Shown piece after piece: positions 53,776-62,326 of a DNA stretch of 64,000 bases. Numbering within the stretch: the stretch's first letter is position 1; each line of letters opens with the position of its first letter. The notes beneath the pieces were generated by a model. The model was given only the letters and a program-made list of their open reading frames with translations, ran no database searches and was not told where the DNA came from. Source of the DNA: JASHPR01 sp963815375 (GTDB lineage Bacteria; Actinomycetota; Actinomycetes; Streptosporangiales; Streptosporangiaceae); NCBI GenBank assembly GCA_963815375.1, contig CAWFGX010000001.1, forward strand, positions 310,001 to 374,000, written 5' to 3'. Position numbers and translations under genes: made by a program.

Positions 53776-54291
53776 GCCCCCCAATCCGCGCTGCCGGCGC
53801 GTGACGGGGCGTTCGACGTGGTGCTGGCGGTCCACATGCTCTATCACGTCCCGGACCGGGAGGTCGCCGTGCGTGAGCTGCGCCGCGTGCTGGCGCCGGG
53901 CGGGAGGTGCATCGCGGTGACCAACGGGGTCCAGCACCTGCTGCCGTTGCGCCGCCTTACCGAGCAGGCGGTCCGGCGGGTGACGCCAGGCTGGCAGATG
54001 CGCCACGCGACGCACGCGTTCAGCGCCGAGAACGCGCCGGCGCAGCTGGGAGCGGCGTTCGGGTCAGTGACCTGCGTACGCCGGGACAGCCGGGCACCGG
54101 TGGTGATCTGCGATGCCGGGCTGGCCGCAGACTACGTGGCCAGCTGGGCCAGCTTCTACCAGGACCAGACGGCCCGCCCCTGGCCAGAGGTGGCCGACGA
54201 TGTCCGCCGGGAGGTTCAGGCCGTGATCGACCGCGACGGCGCCTTCACCGCCTCCGGCGACGCCGCTGCCTTCATCTGCCGACCGGCCTGA
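53776..54291 (+). pseudogene. SAM-dependent methyltransferase lacking its N-terminal half
   Basis: The frame opens at a stop and starts in the middle of a class I methyltransferase: DGAFDVVLAVHMLYHVPDREVAVRELRRVLAPGGRCIAVTNG is motif IV to post-II, but motif I with the SAM-binding GxGxG is missing upstream. The C-terminal part continues normally to 54291. A start within the remnant (53818) would give a protein without a cofactor site. It is a 5'-truncated gene. Confidence 0.75.
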
Positions 54292-54596
54292 TGCGTGCAG
54301 CAGCCACATCATGGATGACAAGCGGCTGCGCAAATGACTTCCAGGATGCCAGCGAGGCAGTCCAGATCACATCTTCAGCGCCTTTACGACTCAACCCCGT
54401 GAATGGATGTCTAGACGCCTGTCTTGCAGGCTCCCGGTCGTGAGTTCGTGGGGTGCACTGCTCGTCGAAGCAGAACGGCCAGATCTGTACACCTCAGCCG
54501 AGGATCGGCTACAAGGCGTCGGGCTACACGCTCTGTGCGGTATGAGAGCGTATCGGCGGACGTGGCTGCTCACGCCGGCAGACGGTTGACGGCGAA
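54292..54596. other. No gene recognised
   Basis: About 300 bases between two convergent genes. Short frames show no domain. No clear terminator was identified. Confidence 0.5.
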
Positions 54597-54971
54597 CTAC
54601 AGGTACAAGGCCGGATTAGGAGTGTGCGGCAGGAGTTGCCGGTGCGAATGACACCACTCGATCACGCGATCAGACAGCCGATCGTATGGAGCGTCGGATG
54701 TCTCGGGTCTTTGGAACGCGCTCAGCGTGTTCAGGTCGGCCTCGATCTCCTGACGTGCAGTCTCGGCCAGCTGCGGGACGCGGAGCAGATGCATTCGAAG
54801 GTAGCCAATCAAAATCTCATGCCCACTGCCCCAGTTGGTGTTGCCGTTGCGCTGAGCCTCGTCGCGCAGCTTTTCGACGGCCCGAAGGAGCTCACCTTGA
54901 ATAGTTGCAGCCTGGCCTCTGGGCGGGACGGCCGTCTGCCAGAGCGATCGTGCCTCTTCGAAATATCGCAC
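54597..54971 (-). CDS. Conserved hypothetical protein
   Basis: The 124-residue protein is helical and polar: RYFEEARSLWQTAVPPRGQAATIQGELLRAVEKLRDEAQRNGNTNW, then SGHEILIGYLRMHLL and APYDRLSDRVIEWCHSHRQLLPHTPNPALY. The VPPRGQA-TVQGEL and EAQRNGN-NW blocks recur in a small family of actinobacterial hypothetical proteins that I recall without a known function. The start ATG 54971 is the first in frame. Confidence 0.65.
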   Translation of the reverse strand: MRYFEEARSLWQTAVPPRGQAATIQGELLRAVEKLRDEAQRNGNTNWGSGHEILIGYLRMHLLRVPQLAETARQEIEADLNTLSAFQRPETSDAPYDRLSDRVIEWCHSHRQLLPHTPNPALYL

Positions 54972-55139
54972 GCAATCACGGTACGGATGGGCATGATGCG
55001 CGGCTGGCCGGTTGGCTACCGACCGCAGAAAATGACGCTCTTGACTGGCCTGTGGCCGAACCGGGGTCCGCGAGCATCCCCGGCTGCTCAGGCTCCCGGA
55101 GTATCAGCCCTGGGTGCTGTGATCGACGGCAAGTCTGTA

Positions 55140-55493
55140 TCAGCGGCCGGTGCTGGTACTCGCCGCGGGCGAGCCTGAGCCGTAGGCCGGGCTGAATACC
55201 ACGAGCAGGGCCAGGTTCTCAGTCACCTCAGCAAACCGGTGCTCCTCACCCGCCGGAACAAAGATCACCGAGCCGGGGCCGACGTCAGCTGACGCTGCCG
55301 GCGTCACGATCGTCGCCCGGCCGGCCGTGACGACATAGATCTCGTCTTCGGTGTGCGGGCTCTGGTCGTCGGACCCGCCAGCCGGAATGCAGTAGGTTCC
55401 CACCGACAAGTCCGCTGTCTTGAGGTGCTCCACCCAGTCGTTCGCCGCCGTGGCGGGCGGCCGCCACGCCCCTGCACCTTCGATGATCTGCAT
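55140..55493 (-). CDS. Single-domain cupin protein
   Basis: From the ATG at 55493 the protein is 117 residues and one cupin fold: SVGTYCIPAGGSDDQSPHTEDEIYVVTAGRATIV with the metal-site H-x-E-x4-Y pattern, then GSVIFVPAGEEHRFAEVTENLALLVVFSPAYG with the second His. Such small cupins bind a metal and serve as dioxygenases, isomerases or sensors. An upstream in-frame ATG at 55751 would add a leader of no known similarity. Confidence 0.85.
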   Translation of the reverse strand: MQIIEGAGAWRPPATAANDWVEHLKTADLSVGTYCIPAGGSDDQSPHTEDEIYVVTAGRATIVTPAASADVGPGSVIFVPAGEEHRFAEVTENLALLVVFSPAYGSGSPAASTSTGR

Positions 55494-55813
55494 GGCGGAA
55501 GCGTACGCGCGGAAGATCACGGGTCTCCCCCATCCGGCGGTGCGCCGGATTCGGTCACCCGTCCGCTCTGACGTCCTGCTCAGCAACGGGAAGAACGGCC
55601 CGACCCCAGCCGGCTGCCCGCGGCTCTCAGGACATTCACTAACGCGGTGGGTCGACAGCATAGGAAAGTGACCGGGTCTGCCAAAGCCATCGGCGAGCCC
55701 CCCGAGGCAACCCGGTGACCTCCCGCGATCAAGCTGAGTGACCTGCCGCAACGACCGAGGAGTGCCTCCTCAATGTTGCGATCAATGATGCGCATAACGG
55801 CGTGCTCATCCAT
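55494..55813. other. No gene recognised
   Basis: About 320 bases between the cupin and transglutaminase-like genes. Frames here have no recognisable domain. Confidence 0.5.
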
Positions 55814-56434
55814 TCAACCAACGCCGAGATCCTGCGGCAGGCCACCGCTGCAGAGTACGAGGACGTCGTCTGCGTTCTTCAGTGCCGTGATGACGGTTGG
55901 GGCCGGGTGGATGTAGACCTGCGGATAGTCCACCTCGCCGCGACCGGGGTCGAGGTACCAGGCAAGTTGCTCGCGGTCGAGTGAGAACTGAGCGTCGACC
56001 CCGGGCTTGTTTCCTCGCGGGTCTTGCCGATGCCAGCCTCCGTTGAGGTACACCGCGACTAGCCCGTGCAGGGCGAAACCGTCGACCGGATCGCCGACCC
56101 GCTGGTAGCACAGGCCCGCCGGGATGCCCTCCGCCCGCAGCAGCGCAGCAAGCAGATGCGACTTCACGTAGCACAGGCCAGTACGCTGCTCCAGCGCATC
56201 AATCGCGGCAACCGTCACACGCCGGTCCCGTGCATCCCAGGAGTGTCTGACGTTGTCCCGCACCCACTCATAGGCCGCCTTCGCCAGACCGATGTCGCCC
56301 GGATTGCTGACGCGCAGATCAGCAGCCAGGCCTTTGATGCGAGGATCGTCGGTCTGGATGAATTCGTCGCCACCGAGGTATTCGGCTGGGTCTTCGGCCC
56401 TGAGAGTCACGGCCGGCCCGGGCAAATCATGCAT
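55814..56434 (-). CDS. Transglutaminase-like cysteine protein
   Basis: The 206-residue protein has the transglutaminase-like core: AKAAYEWVRDNVRHSWDARDRRVTVAAIDALEQRTGLCYVKSHLLAALLRAEGIPAGLCYQR with Cys88, ALHGLVAVYLNGGWHRQDPRGN with His123 and Asp138. These form the expected Cys-His-Asp triad of papain-like hydrolases and transferases. Small bacterial members of this type often act as proteases or cross-link peptides; the substrate is unknown. Start ATG 56434. Confidence 0.9.
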   Translation of the reverse strand: MHDLPGPAVTLRAEDPAEYLGGDEFIQTDDPRIKGLAADLRVSNPGDIGLAKAAYEWVRDNVRHSWDARDRRVTVAAIDALEQRTGLCYVKSHLLAALLRAEGIPAGLCYQRVGDPVDGFALHGLVAVYLNGGWHRQDPRGNKPGVDAQFSLDREQLAWYLDPGRGEVDYPQVYIHPAPTVITALKNADDVLVLCSGGLPQDLGVG

Positions 56435-56511
56435 GCGGACAGCCTCGCACCATCAGTGGATGCACCGCTTCCGGATGACCATGCACTCAGCCAACGCCCG
56501 CGGCCTGGGAT

Positions 56512-57081
56512 GTGGCGTTCGCCGCGTTCAGCTGGGTGCCGCTGCACGCCCAGCACATCGTCGCCCAGGAGGGTTTCACCGACTTCGAAGCCCGGCCGCC
56601 GACTCCGGCTATTCCTGGTCGGCTATTCCTGGCCGAGTACGGCTGGGCTAGCTCATTGACAGCCTTCCCCGACATTATGACCGCCCGGATCCAGGCTCAC
56701 ATCACAGGACTGCACGCCGTGGCAGCCTGCGACCCGTTCTTCGCCCGGATCGTGGCACAAGGAGGAGCAGAAGACCTCCAGACAGCCTTGGCCGAACTCG
56801 CTGACTTCACGTAGCCCTATCACGCCGGAACCTACGTGCGGGACAACCTCGAGTCGAACGGCAGCGCAACCGGTGTCGCGGCGCAGGCGCTGGATGAGCT
56901 CCAGGACTATATCGACGAAGCCAGCCACGACCCGTGGCCGGGGACGCGCACTCCGCCACGGCCGTTCGCGGAAATGCGCGGTGCGGAACTTCACCTGTGG
57001 TACGGCGGGCCGGACGTCAACAGCCCCGCGATCCTGGCTTGCCAGCCCATACCGCTCGCCCAGATCCAACGACGGCCCTAA
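56512..57081 (+). pseudogene. Hypothetical protein interrupted by an in-frame TAG
   Basis: Two open stretches in one frame, 56512-56811 and 56815-57081, are separated by a single TAG at 56812-56814. The first reads VAFAAFSWVPLHAQHIVAQEGFTDFEARPPTPAIPGRLFLAEYGW and HITGLHAVAACDPFFARIV; the second YVRDNLESNGSATGVAAQALDELQDYIDEASHDPWPGTRTPPRPFAEMRGAEL. Coding composition is even across the stop. A nonsense mutation in one gene is the simplest reading. I do not recognise the family. Confidence 0.5.
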
Positions 57082-57112
57082 TCGGATCGCGCCATGAGCG
57101 AGCGCGAGCCGC

Positions 57113-57370
57113 TCACGTTAGGTCCACATGCACGTCTGCGGTGACCCACAGACCGCCCGGTGCGATCTGCGTCACCGCCTGCAGGCGGATTCCGTCAGGT
57201 GTGGGCCTGACGATGTGGGCTTCGCGATAGGGGTAGCGGAGCATCTGGTCCCAGATGCGAGACAGCTGGGCTGCGATCGTGTCAGCGCCGGCGAGCCGCC
57301 CGTGTGCCCGTGGGAAATGGCCTGGACGGCGATGCTTTCTGGCTGGTCGCCGCGCACGGAACCCAGGCCG
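57113..57370 (-). pseudogene. Fragment of an unknown protein
   Basis: On the minus strand the end reads GADTIAAQLSRIWDQMLRYPYREAHIVRPTPDGIRLQAVTQIAPGGLWVTADVHVDL and stop. It has strong coding composition, but a shift near 57300 separates it from an upstream piece (ESIAVQAISHGH). No start is evident. I do not recognise it. Confidence 0.45.
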
Positions 57371-57653
57371 GCCGATCTGCCGGGCTAGATGCGCCCGCGA
57401 TCGCTGTGTCCGCCCCGGTTTTGGCCCTGGCCAGCGCGGTCCCGCCGTGCCTGGGTGGTCTGCCCGCGCCGACCGCCAGCCGCGGGCACGCCCGGCCATA
57501 CTGCCGGCCCGTCACCGGGTCGGTGCAGCCGCCCCGCCGGTACCCCCGCCCGTCACTGAGCCGGTGGCGTCCTCCCGGATGGCCATCCGCCGCCAGGGAC
57601 TCGGAGGTCTCGGGGTGGCGGCTCGGTTGTGACCCGTGGGTATGTTGACACGT

Positions 57654-59792
57654 ATGAGCAGTTCGTGGCCCTGGCAGGCCCGCTCGGGCCTGGATGATAC
57701 GGGTACGACAGGTACGGCCGGCTTTGCGGAGGCGGTCCGGGCGGCCGGAGTTGGGACCTGGGACTGGTACGTGGACTCCGGGCTGGTTGTGCTCGATAAG
57801 CCCGCGATGGCGTTGCTTGGCATCGACCCCGAGACGTATGACGGTCTCATCCACACATGGACCAGCCTGATACATCCCGACGACTACCCTCGGGTAGCTG
57901 AGGAGACCCGCCGGACGATGCTCACGCTCGGGCCGTTCCGCCAGGAGTACCGGATCTGCCGTCCGGAGGGCGCCACGCAGCGGATTCAGGTCCGGGGCCG
58001 GGTGCTGGGAGACACGGACGGCCGCCCCTACCGCATGCTGGGCGCACTCTGGGACGCCACATGGTCGTGGGACGCCAGCGATGGGCCTGAGACTGAGCAG
58101 CCGGCCGAGCTGGGGGCCGCCGAGCGGGCGGCCCGTGTCCAGGATCTGGCCTCAGCCCTGGCCGAGGCCGTGACGTCGGCGGACGTGGTGACCGCGGTCG
58201 CCGACAGGGTGCTGCCGCCGTTCCGGGCGTCGGGTCTGACCATTCAGGTGCTCGAGGCTGGCATCATGCGGGTGATCGGGGCCGTCGGCGGTTACTCCCA
58301 GTCGTTCATCGACGCTATCAGCACCCCGGCGACAGATCTTCCTGTGGTGGCGGAGGCAATGCGCACCCGTCGGCCCTGGTTCGTCTCCTCGGTACAAGAG
58401 TTCGTGCGACGTTACCCGAACGAGGCGTACATACCGGCCATAAGTGGCAGGCAGGCGTGGGCGTTCCTGCCGCTGGTCGTCTCGGGCCGCGTGGTCGGCA
58501 TCTGCGTGATCTCGTTTGACCACCCGCGGCGCCTGACCAGCGCCGAGCGCACGCTGCTGATCGCGCTCAGCGGCCTGATAGCCCAGGCCCTGGAGCGGGC
58601 GAGGCTTTTCGACGACGAGCACGCCCGGGCGCAGGCACTGCAGCGGGCCATGCTCCCCCAGGAACTCCCCGCGCTCCCGGCCGTCACCGCAGCCGCCCAG
58701 TACCTCCCCGCGGGGCGGGGCATGGACGTCGGCGGGGACTGGTACGACGTCATCCCGCTGTCAGCCGACCGGGTCGCCCTGGTAATCGGCGACGTCATGG
58801 GCCACGGCCTGCCCGAAGCAGTCATCATGGGCCGCCTGCGCACCGCGGTGCAAACCCTGTCCGACCTCGAACTGCCGCCCGATGAGATCCTGGGCCACCT
58901 CAACGACCTAGTCAACGGCCTCGGTGACGACTCGTTCGCCACCTGCCTGTACGCCATCTACGACCCGACGACCGCGATCTGCTCCATTGCCCGGGCCGGC
59001 CACCCGCCACCCGCCATCGTCAGCCCGGACGGCCAGGTGCACTTCGCCCACGCACACGGCGACCCGCCGCTGGGCGTGGCCGACCCCCCGTTCGAGGTCG
59101 TGGATCTGCCGGTTCCCCAGGACGGCATGCTCGTCCTGTACACCGACGGCCTGATCGAGTCAGCCGAATGCGACATCGACACGGGAATGACCCGCCTGGC
59201 CGAACTGCTGCACACCCACCACGCGCAGAACCTGAGCGAGCTCAGCAACAGCCTCATCAAGGAGCTGATGCCCGCCCACCGGGACTACTCCGATGACGCC
59301 GCCCTGCTGGTCGTCCTGGTGCACGCCACGGCTCCCGACTGCATCGCCACCTGGTCGCTGCCGGAAAGCCCGCAGGCCGCCAGCGCCGCCCGCAAGTACG
59401 TGCGCGAGACGCTCGCGGCGTGGCGGCTGGATGATCTGGCGCTGACTACCGAGATGCTCGCCAGCGAGCTCGTCGCCAACGTCGTCCGGCATGCCAGAGG
59501 ACCCACGCGCCTGCGGCTGCTGCGCAGCCGGTCACTGATCTGCGAAGTCTTCGACGGCAGCCTGACCACGCCACGTATCCGCCGCACATCCTGGGCCGAC
59601 GAAGGCGGCAGGGGCCTGCAACTGATCGCCGCACTCAGCGACCGCTGGGGCACCCGGCACATGACCACGGGAAAATGCATCTGGACCGAGCAATCCCTGC
59701 CGCCACAAGCCTCGGAGCACTCCGGCGCGCCCGCCGTCCCGGATGCGGGCTCGCATGACACGCAGACGGCCTCCCCCTCAGGGGGAACGTAG
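57654..59792 (+). CDS. PAS-GAF-SpoIIE phosphatase with anti-sigma-type kinase domain
   Basis: From the ATG at 57654, about 712 residues. Domains in order: PAS (about residues 20-135, ending RPYRMLGALWDATW), GAF (about 150-315), SpoIIE/PP2C phosphatase (about 325-545, with GMDVGGDWYDVIPL, GDVMGHGLPEAVIMGRLRTAV and MLVLYTDGLIES), and a C-terminal HATPase_c domain (about 560-690, SELVANVVRHARGP). The phosphatase would dephosphorylate an anti-anti-sigma factor and the kinase domain would phosphorylate one. No such partner is nearby. The stop lies nine bases before att copy 5. Confidence 0.92.
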   Translation: MSSSWPWQARSGLDDTGTTGTAGFAEAVRAAGVGTWDWYVDSGLVVLDKPAMALLGIDPETYDGLIHTWTSLIHPDDYPRVAEETRRTMLTLGPFRQEYRICRPEGATQRIQVRGRVLGDTDGRPYRMLGALWDATWSWDASDGPETEQPAELGAAERAARVQDLASALAEAVTSADVVTAVADRVLPPFRASGLTIQVLEAGIMRVIGAVGGYSQSFIDAISTPATDLPVVAEAMRTRRPWFVSSVQEFVRRYPNEAYIPAISGRQAWAFLPLVVSGRVVGICVISFDHPRRLTSAERTLLIALSGLIAQALERARLFDDEHARAQALQRAMLPQELPALPAVTAAAQYLPAGRGMDVGGDWYDVIPLSADRVALVIGDVMGHGLPEAVIMGRLRTAVQTLSDLELPPDEILGHLNDLVNGLGDDSFATCLYAIYDPTTAICSIARAGHPPPAIVSPDGQVHFAHAHGDPPLGVADPPFEVVDLPVPQDGMLVLYTDGLIESAECDIDTGMTRLAELLHTHHAQNLSELSNSLIKELMPAHRDYSDDAALLVVLVHATAPDCIATWSLPESPQAASAARKYVRETLAAWRLDDLALTTEMLASELVANVVRHARGPTRLRLLRSRSLICEVFDGSLTTPRIRRTSWADEGGRGLQLIAALSDRWGTRHMTTGKCIWTEQSLPPQASEHSGAPAVPDAGSHDTQTASPSGGT

Positions 59793-59800
59793 CGACCGCA

Positions 59801-59844
59801 CTCTTAATCCGCGGGTTCGGGGTTCAAGTCCCTGGCGGCGCACC
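59801..59844 (+). repeat. att core copy 5: 3' half of tRNA-Lys(CTT)
   Basis: Identical over 44 bases to the other copies. It begins nine bases after the stop of the SpoIIE-type gene, with no arm pair on the left, so the left flank here has been lost or replaced. The terminator after it is altered: TGACCTGG is kept but its partner is CCTGGGTCG. Confidence 0.9.
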
Positions 59845-59905
59845 CGTCCTGACCTGGGGTTTTATCCGTCCTGGGTCGTCCCCTCGTGAAGGCCGTTCCG
59901 GCCCA

Positions 59906-59925
59906 TGTTTGCTCCACGTTTGCTC
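59906..59925 (+). repeat. Paired arm-type repeat right of att copy 5
   Basis: TGTTTGCTC, CA, CGTTTGCTC, followed by GTCAGTCCGGGCCTAGT. The same trailing sequence, with minor change, follows the repeats at 4534 and 34663. Confidence 0.6.
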
Positions 59926-60269
59926 GTCAGTCCGGGCCTAGTCCACGGGGCCGCCCCTGCCGGCCAGGCACCGGCCCGTTCCACCCGCCTGGCCTGCGTC
60001 CCGGGTGCAGCATCCAGCCCGGAATGGCCCCCTCCGATGGCATTACAGAGCGTGATATCTCCTGGTCGGCTAAGGGCTTGGGGCACCGGGCCGACGGTGC
60101 GCGTGCGGCAGCAAGGAATATGGTGCGTGCGCGGATGCTGATGCTCGCCGTGTCCTTCCTAGCGGGCGATGGGCCGGTGCGCGGTCAGTCCGCTGGGTAT
60201 TGGCGCCAGACCGGCCACAGAGGTTCCCCCTTGCCCTGCCGCCTGCCGCACGGTCCCTGCCAGGTACAT
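59926..60269. other. No gene recognised
   Basis: About 340 bases right of the att junction. No intact frame with a recognisable domain; part of the following minus-strand remnant may extend here. Confidence 0.45.
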
Positions 60270-60545
60270 GGAAGGTCTACTGGAGGTACACCTACGCCAG
60301 CCTGGGTCCGCACCCGCCGGTACGTGCCCGTCGAGATGGTGACGACCCGGACTGTGACGCCCTGGGATTCGAGGTGCTAGACGAGTCGGACGAGCGTGAC
60401 CTGGCTGAAGGTGAACAGGCTGTCGCCCGTGGACGCCCAGGAAGGCATCAGCCACTTCGCCGACTTCCTCCGTCAGCTTCGGCAGCCGGATCTCGACGGG
60501 AACGTCCCCGTGATAGTTGTACCGCTGTCCGACCTGATCCCACAT
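60270..60545 (-). pseudogene. MazG-like N-terminal fragment joined to unrelated sequence
   Basis: From ATG 60545, preceded by GGGAGGA, the frame reads MWDQVGQRYNYHGDVPVEIRLPKLTEEVGEVADAFLGVHG, the N-terminal helix pair of a MazG-like nucleotide pyrophosphohydrolase with its metal-binding EEVGE. After about 40 residues it becomes Arg/His/Pro-rich and meaningless. In another frame a piece reads TVRVVTISTGTYRRVRTQAG after a stop, which belongs to a different lost gene. So two remnants meet here. Confidence 0.55.
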
Positions 60546-60593
60546 TCGTTCCTCCCTAAGCCGACTGTCCCGGCGTTTCGTCACCTGTTCTCG

Positions 60594-61736
60594 CTAGCGG
60601 AACGCGCGGAAGGCGGCCCGCACCTCGCCGGTGAACGCCTCGGGCTGCTCCAGGGCGGCGAAGTGGCCTCCCTTGCCCGGCTCGTTCCAGTAACGCAGGT
60701 CCGGAAAGATCTGCTGCGCCCACCGGCGCGAGGGGCGGTAGAACTCGCGGGGGAAGATGGAGCAGCCGACCGGGACGGTCACAGGGTCCACGGCGAGCTT
60801 CCCGGCGGTCTCCCAGTAGATCCTGGCCGCTGACGCCCCGGTGGCGGGCAGCCAGTACAGCATGATGTTGTCGAGCATCTCCTCCGGGGTGAACACGCTG
60901 GAGGGGTCGCCGTCGTTGTCGCTCCACGCCTGGTACTTCTCGGCGATCCAGGCGGCGAGCGCTGCCGGGGAGTCGACTAGGCCGTAGCCGACGCTCTGGG
61001 GGCGGGTCGACTGGATCGCGACATAGCCCTGGCCCTGTCCGCGATGGCGCGCGAGGGTTTCCAGGGCGTCTCGTTCCCGCTCGGTGAGGTCGTTGCCCTC
61101 GGTGCCGGGCGCAGGGACAGCGGGCACCATGTTGAGGTGAATGCCGACGAGGCTATCCGGGTGCCGGCGGGCGAGCTCGATGGTGACGCGGGAGCCCCAG
61201 TCACCGCCCTGCGCACCGAATCGCGGGTAGCCGAGTCGGCTCATGAGCTGGTTCCACGCGTCGGCGATGCGGCTGAGGTCCCAGCCCGGCTCGGTCGGCT
61301 TGCCGCTGAACCCGAAGCCGGGCAGCGCCGGGCACACGACGTGGAACGCTTCGGCCGCGTCCCCGCCGTGCGCCACCGGATCGGCCAGCGGGCCGATGAC
61401 CTTGGAGAACTCGACCACCGAGCCGGGCCAACCGTGCGTCAGGACCAGCGGGACCGCACCGGGATGCGGGGAACGGACGTGGACGAAGCAGATGCCAAGG
61501 CCGTCGACCGCTGTCCGGAACTGCGGAAACCGGTTGAGCCGCTCTTGGGCGGCACCGAAGTCGTAGTCCTCCAGCCAGTACCGGCACAGCTCACGGACCC
61601 AGGCCAGCGGAGTGCCCTGCGACCAGCCGCCGACGGTCGCGGGCTCCGGCCACCGGACCCGGCGCAGCCGCTCGCGCAGGTCGTCAACGGCCGCCTCGGA
61701 TAGGTCAACGCGGAAGGGGGTGATGGCATCGTTCAC
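60594..61736 (-). CDS. Epoxide hydrolase, EHN alpha/beta-hydrolase type
   Basis: The 380-residue protein has the N-terminal EHN domain (about residues 1-105, ITPFRVDLSEAAVDDLRERLRRVRWPEPATVGGWSQGTPLAWVRELCRYWLEDYD) and an alpha/beta-hydrolase fold with oxyanion motif HGWPGS (101-106), nucleophile Asp179 in GGDWGS and the late His in KGGHFAALE (about 358). It opens epoxide rings by water addition. Length and motifs are complete. Start ATG 61736. Confidence 0.93.
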   Translation of the reverse strand: MNDAITPFRVDLSEAAVDDLRERLRRVRWPEPATVGGWSQGTPLAWVRELCRYWLEDYDFGAAQERLNRFPQFRTAVDGLGICFVHVRSPHPGAVPLVLTHGWPGSVVEFSKVIGPLADPVAHGGDAAEAFHVVCPALPGFGFSGKPTEPGWDLSRIADAWNQLMSRLGYPRFGAQGGDWGSRVTIELARRHPDSLVGIHLNMVPAVPAPGTEGNDLTERERDALETLARHRGQGQGYVAIQSTRPQSVGYGLVDSPAALAAWIAEKYQAWSDNDGDPSSVFTPEEMLDNIMLYWLPATGASAARIYWETAGKLAVDPVTVPVGCSIFPREFYRPSRRWAQQIFPDLRYWNEPGKGGHFAALEQPEAFTGEVRAAFRAFR

Positions 61737-61984
61737 GTGCGCTCCTCCGGGCAGGCAGCGTTACCACGCTTGCCCAGGCGCGCGGCCTTCCCGAGCAGGA
61801 ACCCGGAGAGCCGCTTCCCGGTGGTGCTCCACCTGACAGCGCCAGTCACGGCCCGCTGCCGACGCTAACACGCCCGACTTGGCCGGTCATTCCGTCTGCG
61901 TCTCCGGCCACAGAGAACACTGACACGAAGTACGTATTCACCGAGCATTCCGCGCGGTAGGTTCGCGGTGCTGGTCGTTCGGTG
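61737..61984. other. No gene recognised
   Basis: Gap between the epoxide hydrolase gene and the purH fragment, containing the promoter of the former. Nothing else is seen. Confidence 0.45.
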
Positions 61985-62326
61985 ATGCCAGGCAGCTGCC
62001 CGGTCCGCGTGCTGCACGGGCGGCCGTCGTTCGTCAACATGCACTCGACGCGCTCAACGCCTGGCAGCTCGTCCGTAAAGCGGGGCTGCTGCTGGGCAGG
62101 CCAGCCGCAGCGTCGTTCAAGCACACGTCGCCGGCCGACGTCGCCCTGGCCGGCCCCGTCGATGAGGCCGCGGCCGCTCCTTACGGAGCCACGGCGGACG
62201 GCATCAGCGGCATAGCCAGCGCCTACCTCCGCGCCCGGGACGCGGACCCGAAGTCCTCCTACGGCGACTTCGCCGCCGTCTCCTCACCTGTCGACGCTGA
62301 CCTGGCCGGGCTGCTGGCACCGGACA
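61985..62326 (+). pseudogene. purH-type AICAR formyltransferase fragment
   Basis: The sequence reads PVRVLHGRPSFVNM, then after a one-base shift LDALNAWQLVRKAGLLLGRPAAASFKHTSPADVALAGPVDEAA, then AYLRARDADPKSSYGDFAAVSSPVDADLAGLLAPD. The FKH-SPA and RDADPKSS-GDFAAVS blocks are those of the AICAR transformylase domain. Both ends of the enzyme are missing. The fragment is interrupted at 62326 by a mini-transposon. Confidence 0.8.

Noticed and set aside
4431..59844. Five tRNA genes
   Set aside because: Only the 3' half is present each time; the 5' acceptor strand and D arm are missing, so none is a tRNA gene.
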